In this document: positions 1 to 10,315 of the stretch, one piece after another
How the letters are laid out: every line of letters begins with the position of its first letter
Position numbering within the stretch: the stretch's first letter is position 1
Assembly (NCBI RefSeq): GCF_003255815.1
Contig: NC_037689.1
Location: 147,662,194 to 147,726,193, forward strand
Length of the DNA stretch: 64,000 nt
Reading direction: 5' to 3'
From: Theropithecus gelada
Lineage: Eukaryota > Chordata > Mammalia > Primates > Cercopithecidae
Notes under the pieces: model-generated
Databases searched by the model: none
Told to the model about the DNA's origin: nothing
Seen by the model: the letters and a program-made list of their open reading frames with translations, nothing else
Translations under genes and position numbers: made by a program

Positions 1-1563
1 CAAAATATGGGATTTTATGATTCACAGAATCATAAAAAACGATTCTAAAATTCATATGGAACCAAAAAAGAGCCTGCATAGCCAAAGCAAGACTAAACAA
101 ACAAACAAAATAATCTGGAGGCATCACACTACTTGATTTCAAACTATAAGGCCATAGTCACCAAAACAGCATGGTACTGGTATAAATATAGGCACATACA
201 CCAGTGAAACAGAATAGAGAACCCAGAAATAAACCCAAATACTTAGAGCCAACTGATCTTTGTGAAACCAAACAAAAACATAAAGTGGGGAAAGGAGACC
301 CTTTTCAACAAATGGTGCTGGGATAACTGACTAGCCACAGGTAGGGGAATGAAACTGGATCCTCATCTCTCACCTTATACAAGATCAACTCAAGATGGTT
401 TAAGGACTTAAACCTAGGACCTGAAACTACAAAAATTCTTGAAGACAACATTGGAAAAACCCTTCTAGATATTGGCTTAGGCAAGAATTTCATGACCAAG
501 AACCCAAAAGCAAATGCAATAAAAACAAAGATAAATAGCTGGGACCTAATTAAAGAGCTTTTGCACAGCAAAAGGAACAGTTGGCAGAGTAAGCAGACAA
601 CCCACAGAATGGGAGAAAAACTTCACAGTCTGTACATCTGACAAAGGACTAATATCCAGAATCTACAACGAACCCAAACAATTCAGTAAGAAAAACAAAC
701 AAACAAACAATCCCATCAAAAAGCGGGCTAAAGACATGAATAGACAATTCTCAAAAGAAGATATACAAATGGCCAATAAACATGAAAAAATGCTCAACAT
801 CACTAATGATCAGGGAAATGCAAGTCAAAACCACAATGCAATACCACCTTACTCCTACAAGAGTGGCCATAATAAAAAAAATCAAACAGTAGATATTGGC
901 ATGGATGCCAAGGAGATTCCATGTATGTGGTTATCAGGAAACTCTTCTACACTGCTGGTGGGAATGTAAACTAGTACAGTCACTGTGGAAAACAGTGTGG
1001 AGATTCCTTAAAGAACTAAAAGTAGAACTACCATTTGATCCAGCAATGCCGCTACTTGGTATCTACCCAGAGGAAAAGAAATCATTATTCGAAAAAGATA
1101 CTTCCACACGCATGTTTATAACAGCACAATTCACAATTGTAAAATTATGGAACCAACCCAAATGCCCATCAATCAACGAGTGGATAAAGAAACTGTGATA
1201 TATATGAATACTATGCAGCCACAAAAAGGAATGGATTAACAGCATTTGCAGTGACATGGATGATATTGGAGACTATCATTCTAAGTGAAGTAACTCAGGA
1301 ATGGAAAACCAAACATCATATGTTCTCACTGATATGTGGGAGCTAAGCTATGAGGATCCAAAGGCATAAGAATGATACAATGGACTCTGGGGACTTGGGA
1401 GGAAGAGTGGGGGGAAGGGGCGAGGGTTAAGACCACAAATACGGCGCAGTGTATACTGCTCAGGTGAAGGCTGCACCAAAATCTCACAAATCACCAGTAA
1501 AGCACTTACTCATGTAAGCAAATACCACCTGTACCCCAATAACTTATGGAAAATAAATAAAAA
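1..1563 (+). mobile_element. LINE-1 (older L1PA/L1PB type), 3' part: end of ORF2 plus 3'UTR
   Basis: This is the 3' end of a primate LINE-1 retrotransposon. Bases 100-1198 follow the ORF2 C-terminal region of primate L1, including the stretch on the end-product of 'three-prime' RT and the Cys-rich tail (CWWECKLVQSLWKTVWRF is readable near 955-1010). The frame is broken several times, so no working ORF2 protein is encoded. Bases 1199-1563 are the 3'UTR, with the G-rich run near 1400-1430 and an AATAAATAAAA tail. The 5' part lies outside the window. Divergence from the youngest L1 copies suggests an older primate subfamily; the exact subfamily is not decided. Confidence 0.9.
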
Positions 1564-2834
1564 GCCAGGATCCTTCCATGGTACCACTGGCTATTCATGA
1601 AGCTTTTGAAATGGATGAGGTTGTAGCATCTGGTCCATTGTTGCCATTCCTAGATTGCCAGCCAGGCCTCATCTTAAATCTCTAATTTACAAATGGTTCT
1701 TGCCTATCAGTGATTGGGGTGTATTCACAAACTTTTTCTTATATAAATAAAAGAAAATGGGCAATCTTCCCCAAATAGGAGAAGGAAGCTTGTCCTAAAT
1801 TCCAAGCTTGAATGTTCATTGGTCTTTTGAAGGCACTGTAGGCAGAGCTCCCCAGTCCCCACTACTGGACAAGGTTCCCTTTGTCCCAGAGATAGCAGGG
1901 TATGTGACAGAGCAGTTTGTAGAGACAGCAGTGGTGACACCACCTCAGTCATCCACCATTGGTGTTGATGCTCTGCTTGTTCTATCAAATGTCAGCCTTG
2001 AGCACCCTGACCCCTGCCTCCAAGCCTGATGCATGGGAAAATACACCTTGGGACTGTGTGCAGTAAAGTCAAAGTGTTTGGCCTTCATATATTGTCCCCT
2101 CCCCATTCCTGCTACCCTTTTCATAACTGTAACCTTTTTGGATATTCAGCTTGGAATAGTGAGCATGCAGCCCCTCACACCACCATGCTAATTCACACCA
2201 TTCACACTCAGAGGCAATTAAACCTAAGAATGGCCAAGATGTAGAGGGGACCAAGGTACTGTCTTAACTTGAGGCCTTTGGTGTTTCCCTTTCAAGACTT
2301 TACTGCACTAGCTGGGCTAGCTTGGATACTTAAAAGCTGGGCTTGGATACAGAAGGATATGTCTCTATATGTATACCTATATCTGTATCTATAATTATCT
2401 ATCTACATTCTTTCTCTCATTGCTCTTCATAGCCAGGGCCAGTAATAAGGAAACTAACACTGAGAGTTAACATGGTCTGTTCAAGGTCTTGTATCTTGAA
2501 GTGATATTGCTACTGCCTAAACTTTGGTCTCTTGTCTTCAAGTCCAGTGCTTTTTGGTAGGTAGCCACTAGGGAATATGCTCTGATTTGGGCATGGCTTA
2601 ATGGCATACCCTAATACCACTGTTGTATCCACAAGCCTAAGTTGGGTATACCGTAGGCCCATCCCTGTGCTAGGTATGGAATGGGGCAGCAGTTAAGATG
2701 CACTGTCCAGCCTGGCATGACCTCACTCCAACCAATTTAAAGGATTGCCCTGTAAATACTTCACAGTTCTGGTCCACCAAGACTTGCTGCTTGTGTGCAT
2801 GGGTCCTTACTTTCCTGGCTTCAGCTTGCCTTTC
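1564..2834. other. Unassigned non-L1 stretch
   Basis: I see no confident gene or repeat here. A 73-codon plus-strand frame at 1808-2029 reads smoothly (VPFVPEIAGYVTEQFVETA inside it) and could be an exon relic or retrocopy fragment, but there is no recognised homology and no clear splice or start context. Around 2365-2412 there is an imperfect TATC/TATG-rich stretch. Near 2440-2560 the words resemble a very degraded MIR, too weak to call. Confidence 0.4.
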
Positions 2835-3242
2835 CGTTGCCATTTTTACTTTTAAAAAAATGTTTTTAGTTGTGAAATATACAAACAAAAAGGTATATAG
2901 CCAGATTAACAAACTGCATAAAGCAAACACTCATGTAACCATTATCCAGATCAAGAAAGATAACATTACTAGCACCCCAGATACCACCCACATGTCCCTT
3001 CCTAATCACTAAACCCACACCCCCTGCTCCCCACTCCAGGAAGCCACTAGCTTGACTTTCCAGTAATCACTTGCTTATCTTCAGAGTTTTACCACTTAAC
3101 TAGGGATACCTAAACACACTATAGCTTTGCTTATATTTTTGAACTTAATATAAGTGAGATCATACAGTATATATTCTTTTGTGCATGGCTTCCTTTCATT
3201 GTTTGTGAGATTGAGACATGTTATTGATATAGAAGCTTTCCA
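2835..3242 (-). mobile_element. L1M 3'-end fragment
   Basis: On the minus strand this reads as the 3' end of an old mammalian-wide L1: a 3'UTR-like segment with words matching 'cataaagcaaacactcatgtaacca' type L1M tails, then the end of ORF2. The block 3125-3190 (gagatcatacagtatatatt) is paralogous to 3345-3400 in the next element, so two separate L1M copies lie head to tail. Highly diverged, with no open frame. Confidence 0.7.
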
Positions 3243-4651
3243 TTACCTCAAAAAGCTTTCTCCTTCCCTTTTGCAGTCAAACTCCTCCCACCCCTGCCCT
3301 AGGCAAGTACTGATCTGCTTTGTGTCACTATAGATAAGCCTTGCCTTTCGTAGAATTTCATATGAATGTAATAATACAGTATGTACTCCTTTGTCCCTGG
3401 CTTCTTTTGTTCGTCACAATTTTTGACCTCATTAATGTTGTTGTATGCATCAGTAGTTTGTTTCTTTCCCATGTTGTGCAATATTCCATGTTGTGAAGAT
3501 ACTACAACTTGTTTACCCATCCATTCACCTATTGATAGACATTTGGATTGTTTCAAGATTTTTACTATTACAGATGAAGCTGCTATGAACATTTCTATAC
3601 AAGTCTCTCTGTGAACGTAAATTTCCATTTCTCTTGGCTGATATTTAATAGTGGAATTGCTTAGGCTGCATAATTAATTGGTATATGCTAAACTTTATAA
3701 TAAATTGTCAGAGGATTTTTCAAAGTGATTATACCATTTTGCAGTTCCACAATGCAAGGTCTGAGATCTATTTGCCCCACATCATTACCAACACTGGATA
3801 TTGTACAGCTTTTTAGTTTTTACCATTCTTGTGGGTGTGAAGTGGCATCTCTTTTTGTTCAGTTTGAAATTTTGGTTCTTGATATGACGAGTGATTTGGC
3901 ATGGAAACCTGGATATTTCAGGTATTATATTATGAGACTCCGGGTCTCATTTATACTTTATGTTTAATCTAGTTTATTCTAACACCAATGCAGCAGGGAA
4001 AGAGGGGAATAAATTTGTATTTCTCTGATAACAAGTGACAGTGAATATATTGTCATGTGCTTGTTGGCCATTCATATATTTTCTTTTGTGAAGTGTCTAT
4101 TTTAATCATTTGCCCATTTTTAAATTGGGTTCCTGGTCTTGTTATTAAATTATAATTGTGATTTCTATATTCTTGATTTAAGTCCTTTCTCAGATATATG
4201 GTTTGCAGATTTACCATTTCATTTTTTTAGTGATTCAAAGAGCAAAACTTAATGAAATGCAATGTATCATTTTTTTCTTATATAGTTTATACTTCCTGTG
4301 TCCTATCAAGATGTTTGCCTCTTCCAAATTTGCAATTATTTTTCCTATTTTTTTCTTCTGAATTTTTATAGTTTTAACTTTTATGTTTAGCTTTATGAAC
4401 CATCTCAAGTTAATATTTGTATATGGTATGTAATAAGGGTTGAGGTTCATCTTCCCCAAATGAATATTCAGTTGTAATTGCACCATTTTTTTAAAGTCTA
4501 TGCTATCACCCATTAAATAGCTTTGACACCTTTGCTGAAAATCAATTGGTCATACATGTGTGAGGCTATTTCTGGACTTTCTAATTTTTTCCCTTGATGT
4601 ACATTTGTCTATCCTTATACAAATACTCTACTTCCCCAATTGTTTAATCTT

Positions 4652-4979
4652 TATAATGATTCTTTTTTTTTTTTTTTTTTTGAGACAGAGTCTCGCTCTG
4701 TCGCCCAGGCTGGAGTGCAGTGGCGCGATCTCGGCTCACTGCAAGCTCCGCCTCCCGGGCTTACGCCATTCTCCTGCCTCAGCCTCCCGAGTAGCTGGGA
4801 CCACAGGCGCCCGCCACCTCGCCCGGCTAGTTTTTTTCTATTTTTTAGTAGAGACGGGGTTTCACCGTGTTCGCCAGGATGGTCTCGATCTCCTGACCTC
4901 GTGATCCGCCCGTCTCGGCCTCCCAAAGTGCTGGGATTACAGGCTTGAGCCACCGCGCCCGGCCCTATAATGATTCTTT
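4652..4979. repeat. Target-site duplication of the 4666 AluY
   Basis: A 14-base exact direct repeat (TATAATGATTCTTT) at 4652-4665 and 4966-4979 brackets the AluY. It is the mark of L1-machinery-driven target-primed insertion. Confidence 0.93.
4666..4965 (-). mobile_element. AluY, Old World monkey type
   Basis: Full-length dimeric Alu on the minus strand: poly-T at the left, then right and left monomers. Read on the minus strand it has CTCAAGCCTG, CCGAGACGGGCGG and CTAGCCGGGCGAGG, the lineage bases of Old World monkey AluY copies. The direct repeat TATAATGATTCTTT flanks it at 4652-4665 and 4966-4979. The perfect duplication and very low divergence show a recent insertion into the L1M. Confidence 0.97.
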
Positions 4980-5021
4980 AAGCCAGTCAATGTAACTCCT
5001 ACAACTTTGCTCTTCTTTTTT

Positions 5022-5140
5022 AAAAACTTTTATTTACAAATTGACATTTTTTATATAGTTCTATGAATTTTAGCATAAGGGTAGATTGGTGTAACTACCA
5101 CCGAAATCAGGATACAGAACAATTCAATCTAGGGGTATCT
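5022..5140 (-). mobile_element. L1M 3'UTR fragment
   Basis: The segment around 5040-5125 (acttttatttacaaattgac, then taccaccgaaatcaggatac) reads as the antisense of an old L1 3' end, of the kind that carries 'gtaaccaccacaatcaagataca'. It is distinct from the ORF2 piece to its left because the order would be wrong for one element. Confidence 0.55.
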
Positions 5141-5200
5141 TATCAAGACAGAAGTATTTTAGGCAATAACTGTACTGTTTTAGCCCAATGCCACAGGGGA

Positions 5201-5226
5201 AAACAAACAAACAAACAAGCAAACAC
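5201..5226. repeat. (AAAC)n short tandem repeat
   Basis: About six AAAC units in a row with one substitution (AAGC) before the last. A simple sequence repeat, probably grown from an A-rich stretch of the surrounding L1M. Confidence 0.8.
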
Positions 5227-6678
5227 CTTTGGCCTGACCACACTCACTCCAGCAAAAGCTGAGTGGGAAAGCTAGAATTCTATCCTTGCCAGGCTGTAAT
5301 GAGGCTCCAGTGTCAGAGAAGGCTGAGTAGGGAGCTAGGACTTTCATTCCCTCCATTTGGGAGCAAGGCATCTCCTCATCCCGTGATGTCAATGGAGATC
5401 ATTTGGGGAGCCTGGATTTATGTCCTCACAAGGCAGTAATGAGGCATTCCATAGACTCCTTGCTGAAATGGTGTCAGAGGAGGCCTACTGGAGATTCAGA
5501 TTCACCATCATGTAGTGGCAGTGAGGCCACTGCACCCACCTGTGGTGTCAGTGGAAGCAACATGAGGAACAGTAAAAAGGTACTACTACCTCTTCCATCC
5601 AGGGAAGTATCATTGAAAGCCTACTAGGGATCTGGATCTCCCACCCCTGTGCAGCAGTAACAAGGAGCATCATCCTGCCTCAGGTACCAACAGAAAGAAT
5701 CTGAACTTTTGTGACCATATGGCTATAAAGAGGTGACACTTCATTCCCTCTTCCCTTGCTGCATTGGTGTCATAATAATTTATATTAAACGGAAGATATA
5801 AATGAGGCCTAAAGTCTCATAATGTAATACCCCAAATGTCAAGATATCCATACAAAATTACTCATCAAAGAATTAATATTTCAAATGGAATGAAAAAGAC
5901 AATTAGTTGATGCCCAACACCAAGATGACAGGGATATTGGAAGGATCTGACAAAAATCTAATGTACCCATTGTAAAAAGAATGAGAAATTTCAATGATAA
6001 ATTACAAATCATATTTGGAACAAATGAAAAAATATAACATTTTAGCAAACAAATGGAAATAGAAAATATCAAGAAAAGACAAGTGGATATTTTAGAGGCA
6101 AAAAAATACAATAACCAAAATAAAGAGCTCAATAGATGGATTGAACAGGAAAATGAAGAGACAGAGGAATCAGTAAACTTGAAGTTGCAATAGATATTAT
6201 CCAATCTTGGCCAATCAAAAGAAAACAGACTGAAAACAAATGAGCAGTGTGTGAGAGACCTGTGGTACAACAACAAAAAATGTAATATTTGTGTCATAGG
6301 AGTTCTGGTAGGAGAGAAGAAGGAGTGTAGGCTGAAAAGGTACCTGAGGAAATAATGGCTGAAAACCCTCCAAATTTTGCAAAAGACATAAACCTACAAG
6401 AAGATGCACAAACTCCAAACAGTATAAACCTAAAGAAACCCATGCCAAGACATAATTAAACTTCTGAAAACAGTTACTATGAGTAAGCATATTGAAAGCA
6501 GAAAGAGAGAAATGACAATTAGAATGACAACAGATTTCTCATAAGAAATCATGTAAGTCAGAAGGAAGTTGCATATTTTTCAAGTGCTGAAAGAACCAAC
6601 AACCCAGAATACCCTAATGAGCAAAATTCTTCAAGAATAAAAAGAAAAACATTCACAGAAGAAAAATTTAGAAAACAA

Positions 6679-6719
6679 TTATATATATATATATATACAC
6701 TTTTTTTTTTTTTTTTTTT
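6679..6719. repeat. (AT)n followed by T-run
   Basis: About 20 bases of alternating AT (6681-6697) followed by CAC and an 18-base T run. A simple repeat inside the L1M ORF1 region, likely unstable in length. Confidence 0.85.
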
Positions 6720-7232
6720 CACCGGCAGGCCTACCCTAAAAAAGTGGCTAAAGCAAGTTCTCTAAACAGAAGGGAAATAATAAAGGAAGGAATCTTGGAC
6801 ATTAGCAAGGAAGAACACACAATGGAAAGAGCAAAAATATATATAGTAGACATTCCTTCTCTTGAGTTTTCCAAATTATGTTTGATGATTGAAGCAACAG
6901 TTATAACACTGTTTGATGTAATTCTAAATATATATGGAAGAAATATTTTAGACAATTACATTATAAATAGGGGAGGTTACATGGTGTAAAGGGAAGAAAG
7001 TTTTCAATACTTCACTCAAACTGGTGAACTGACACCAGTAAACTGATAAAATTATGTATATATAATATCATACTTAAGACAACCACTAAAATAGCTATAC
7101 AAAAAGATATATTCAGTGACACTATTTATGAAGCAAAATGGACGTTCAACATTATTAGCCATCAGGAGAATGCAAATAAAAATCACATTGAGATATTGCT
7201 GCAAATTTGCCAGGATGGCTAAAGAAATTCAT

Positions 7233-7562
7233 AAAACAGTGACAAGGCCGGGCGCGGTGGCTCAAGCCTGTAATCCCAGCACTTTGGGAGGCCGAGACGG
7301 GCGGATCACGAGGTCAGGAGATCGAGACCATCCTGGCTGACACGGTGAAACCCCGTCTCTACTAAAAAAAGACAGAAAACTAGCCGGGCGAGGTGGCGGG
7401 CGCCTGTAGTCCCAGCTACCCGGGAGGCTGAGGCAGGAGAATGGCGTGAACCCGGGAGGCGGAGCTTGCAGTGAGCTGAGATCCGGCCACTGCACTCCAG
7501 CCTGGGCGACAGAGCGAGACTCCGTCTGAAAGAAAAAAAAAAAAAACAAAAAACAGTGACAA
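7233..7562. repeat. Target-site duplication of the 7246 AluY
   Basis: The 13-base exact repeat AAAACAGTGACAA occurs at 7233-7245 and 7550-7562, directly flanking the AluY and its A-tail. Confidence 0.93.
7246..7549 (+). mobile_element. AluY, Old World monkey type (AluYR-like)
   Basis: Full-length plus-strand Alu beginning GGCCGGGCGCGGTGG with an A-rich tail. It has four bases or blocks typical of Cercopithecidae AluY: CTCAAGCCTG, CCGAGACGGGCGG, ACTAGCCGGGCGAGG and GATCCGGCCACTG. An RNA polymerase III box A and box B are recognisable in the left monomer. The direct repeat AAAACAGTGACAA flanks it. Very little divergence, so a recent insertion. Confidence 0.97.
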
Positions 7563-9098
7563 CAACAAGGCTGGGGAGGATGCAGTGAAACTGAATCACT
7601 CATACATTGTTAGTGAGAATGTTTAATGGCACAGCCATTCTGAAAAATAGTTTGGTAGTTTCCTAAGAAATTAAACATACAACTATCATACAACTTACTT
7701 CCACACAAAACCTGCACGTGAATGTAACTTTATTTGCAATAGCCTAAAACTGGAAATGGTCCAGGTGTCCTTCAATAGGTGAGTGGTTAAACTGCAATAC
7801 ATCCATATTATGAAATACTACTCAGCAATAAAAGGGAAATTATTGATTCACACAATAAACTGAATGAATCTCCAGAGAATTAATCTAATTGAAAAAATGT
7901 CTATCCCATTTATTATTGGCTTTTTTATATGTATGATTTCATTTATACAAAGTTCTTTAAATGACAAAATTATAGAAATGAATAGACTGGTAGTTACCAG
8001 GGTTAAAGAGGAGGTTGGGGAGAAGGCAAATAGATGTGGCTATAAAAGGGCAAAATGTGGTATCCTTGTGGTAATGGAAGTATTCTGTATCTTGACTGTA
8101 TCAATGTCAATATGTTGGTTGTGATATTGTACTATGGCTTTATAAGAAGGTACTATTGAAGGAAACTGGGGGAAGAGTCACTGGATTTCTTTGTATAACT
8201 TCTTACAACTGCATGTGAATCTACAGTTACCTTTAAAAGTTTAACTTAAGATTTGAGTTGTTGGATAAGAGTTCTTATATATTATAGATACAAATCTTTT
8301 GTCAGATATGTGATTTGCAAATATTTTCTCCCAATCTGTAGCTTTTTTATTCTCTTGATAGTGTCTTTTGCAAAGCAAATTTTCAAAATCTTAATGTTCA
8401 GTTTACCATTTTTTCCTTTTATGATGATGCTTTTGGTGTCATGTCTAAGAACTATTTGCTTAATTTAGGGGTGAGGAAGATTTTCTTTTTTGTTTTCCTT
8501 TAAACGTTTTTATAGTTTTACATTTATGCCAATGTCTATACATGTTTTCAGACAATCTCTGAAACCTTAGTATGAGGTTTGAGGGTTAGGTTGAGGCTCT
8601 CTTTTAATTGTGTTTTGTTTTTGCTTAAGGATATCCAATTGACCCAGCACCATTTGTTGAGACTATTCTTTCTTCATTGAATTGCCTTTGCAACTTTGTT
8701 AAAAGCCAATTGACGATATTTGTATGGGCCTATTGTATAACTCTACTCTGTTCTATTTATGTATGTATCTATCTGTCAGTATTTATTGTAACTTTGTGAT
8801 AAGTCTTGATTTGGGTTTACTTTGCTCTTGTTTTTCTAGATTTTAAGGTAGATGATCATTGACTTACAACCTTTTGTTTTTTTTTTTTTTTGAGATGGAG
8901 TCTCGCTCTGTCGCCAGGCTGGAGTGCAGTGGTGCCATCTTGGCTCACTGCAACCTTTGCCTCGCGGGTTCAAGCGATTCTCCTGCCCCAGTCTCCCGAG
9001 TAGCTGGGACTACGGACGCGTGCCACCACGCCCAACTAATTTTTGTATTTTTAGTAGAGATGGGGTTTCACCCTGTTGGCCAGGATGGTCTCAATCTC

Positions 9099-9324
9099 TT
9101 TTTTTTTTTTTTTTTTAATTATACTTTAAGTTCTAGGGTACATGTGCACAATGTGCAGGTTTGTTACATATGTATACATGTGCCATGTTGGTGTGCTGCA
9201 CCCATTAACTCGTCATTTACATTAGGTATATCTCCTAATGCTATCCCTCCCCTCCCCCTCCCCCCTCCCCTCCCCCTCCCCCCTCCCCACAATAGGACCC
9301 GGTGTGTGATGATCCCCTCCCGGG
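9099..9324 (-). mobile_element. L1PA 3'UTR fragment inserted in an Alu
   Basis: Poly-T (9099-9116), then the antisense of a primate L1 3'UTR (ATACTTTAAGTTCTAGGGTA… GTGTGTGATGAT). It is heavily 5'-truncated: only about 205 bases remain. A flanking ATCTCTT occurs on both sides (9092-9098 and 9326-9332), the likely target-site duplication. The C-rich run at 9245-9288 is expanded compared with typical copies. Confidence 0.9.
9249..9288. repeat. Duplicated C-rich tract (G-quadruplex candidate on minus strand)
   Basis: The 18-base unit CCCCTCCCCCTCCCCCCT occurs twice without change at 9249-9266 and 9267-9284, then CCCC. On the minus strand these are G4-G6 runs separated by single A bases, a strong G-quadruplex pattern. 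It lies in the known polypurine tract of the L1 3'UTR. Confidence 0.9.
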
Positions 9325-9356
9325 GATCTCTTAACCTCATGATCTCTTAACCTCAT
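9325..9356. repeat. 16-bp perfect tandem duplication at the Alu/L1 junction
   Basis: GATCTCTTAACCTCAT stands twice in a row at 9325-9340 and 9341-9356. One copy is ordinary Alu sequence. The extra copy lies exactly at the 5' end of the inserted L1 fragment, so it probably arose during or after that insertion. Confidence 0.93.
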
Positions 9357-9724
9357 GATTCAATCACCTCGGCCTCCCAAAGTGCTGGGATTACAGGCAT
9401 GAGACACCATGCCCGGCCCTTTTTTTCTAATATAAGCATTTAATATCGTAACTTTTTCTCTAAGCACTACTTTAGTTGTATTCCACAAATTTCAATTACA
9501 TTGACTTTTGAATGTTAAAATAACCGTGGATTCCTGGAAATAGCCCACAGTCGTGATGTATTATCCTTTTCATATATTACTGGATTCACTTGGCTCATGT
9601 ATTGTTTAAGGATTTTTCTTGGTATGTTTATGAGGGATACTAGTCTAATTTTTTTCCTTTATGTTGTGCTTCTTCTGGTTTTGGTATCGGGATATTATTA
9701 GCTTTATAAAATAAGGTGAAAATA

Positions 9725-10315
9725 TGTAGGATAACATCTCTGGCACGTTCCACTGACAACTTTTCATGTGTTCACATAGGTCATGTAGGTAAGGCTTAAC
9801 TGTAGTCTGACCCGAGTCTTGTTAGGATGACCTGTGATTGATTCTTCCTAGAACAAAGGGATACAAGAAGCCTAGTGAGAAGCTTCCATGAGGCAGTTTC
9901 TCATTAACCTCCCTATCTTATGGGAAACTTCCAAAACGCTATTTCTCACCCATCTCTCTAGATTCACTTGAGCACAAGACTTTCTACCTCACCCCTACTT
10001 AGTTTACATCTATAGGCTTCTGTGTAAGTGCATAAGTTTAGAGTTGGTTCCCCAGTAGCAGAGCAATTTATTGCCCATGCTGTCTGTCATCTGGCTGCTC
10101 TGGTTCATTGTTGTCCTGTCGGGTGAGGGACAGGAGGATTTGACACCATGTTGATCTCACTTTTGTTGTCCATATAAGTAATAAACCATTTGAATCTATT
10201 TGGGTTTGTTTTCTCCTTATCAGACAAATCTATGGAATTTTGGCAAGCCAACCTAGCAGCTGCCAGTGTGCTGCTGCTTAGAGATTGCTTGACAGCTTGA
10301 GAAGGAAGCGTTCCC
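9725..10315. other. Unassigned insertion in L1M, LTR-like
   Basis: L1M ORF2 sequence stops near 9724 and resumes near 10316, leaving about 590 bases of unrelated DNA. It has a CT-rich 3' half and a possible poly-A signal (TAATAAACCATTTGA, 10178-10192), like a solitary LTR. A TGTAGGATAACATC word stands at its left edge. I could not match it to a named LTR, nor find a clear short target duplication. Confidence 0.45.

Larger units (their letters stand above)
3243..5021 (-). mobile_element. L1M ORF2 fragment, interrupted by a young AluY
   Basis: Minus-strand L1M: 3243-4651 matches the antisense of the ORF2 C-terminal half ('ccatccattcacctattgatagac', 'gcagttccacaatgc' type words). The element resumes after the Alu at 4980-5021 (tgtaactcctacaactttgc). 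The Alu target-site duplication confirms that the two halves were once continuous. Decayed, with no open frame. Confidence 0.85.
5141..7095 (+). mobile_element. Old L1M 5'UTR and ORF1 region (or HAL1-like)
   Basis: Bases 5250-5760 contain repeated 'gtcag…gtggcagtgaggc' and 'ggagctaggact' phrases typical of old L1M 5'UTRs. Bases 5880-6660 carry decayed ORF1 words on the plus strand: an E/K/N-rich coiled-coil peptide is visible in broken frames near 6055-6190. Bases 6720-6780 (caccggcaggcctacccta, then gcaagttctctaaacagaag) are the usual join downstream of ORF1. All frames are broken. A HAL1 element (an L1 relative with only ORF1) is an alternative name. Confidence 0.75.
7096..8245 (+). mobile_element. 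L1M 3' part: ORF2 end and 3'UTR, split by an AluY
   Basis: Plus-strand remains of the L1 ORF2 C-terminus (7130-7245 and 7560-7860; 'gagaatgcaaataaaaatcac', 'tactactcagcaataaaagg') followed by a 3'UTR that ends near 8245 with acaactgcatgtgaatctac, an L1MC-type tail. The AluY at 7246 splits it with a clear duplication. No open frame. Confidence 0.85.
8876..9419 (-). mobile_element. Alu (AluS-like), split by an L1 3' end
   Basis: Minus-strand Alu: 8876-9098 holds the 3' and middle parts (TGAGATGGAGTCTCGCTCTG on) and 9325-9419 the 5' part ending GCCCGGCC. An L1 tail interrupts it near the left-monomer word 'GGTCTC-ATCTCTT'. The Alu itself is more diverged than the AluYs above, so it is older. 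Confidence 0.9.

Noticed and set aside
4640..4953. About 100-codon frames within Alus (also at 7262-7603, 8859-9350 and 43475-43860)
   Set aside because: Typical chance frames of Alu sequence on both strands.
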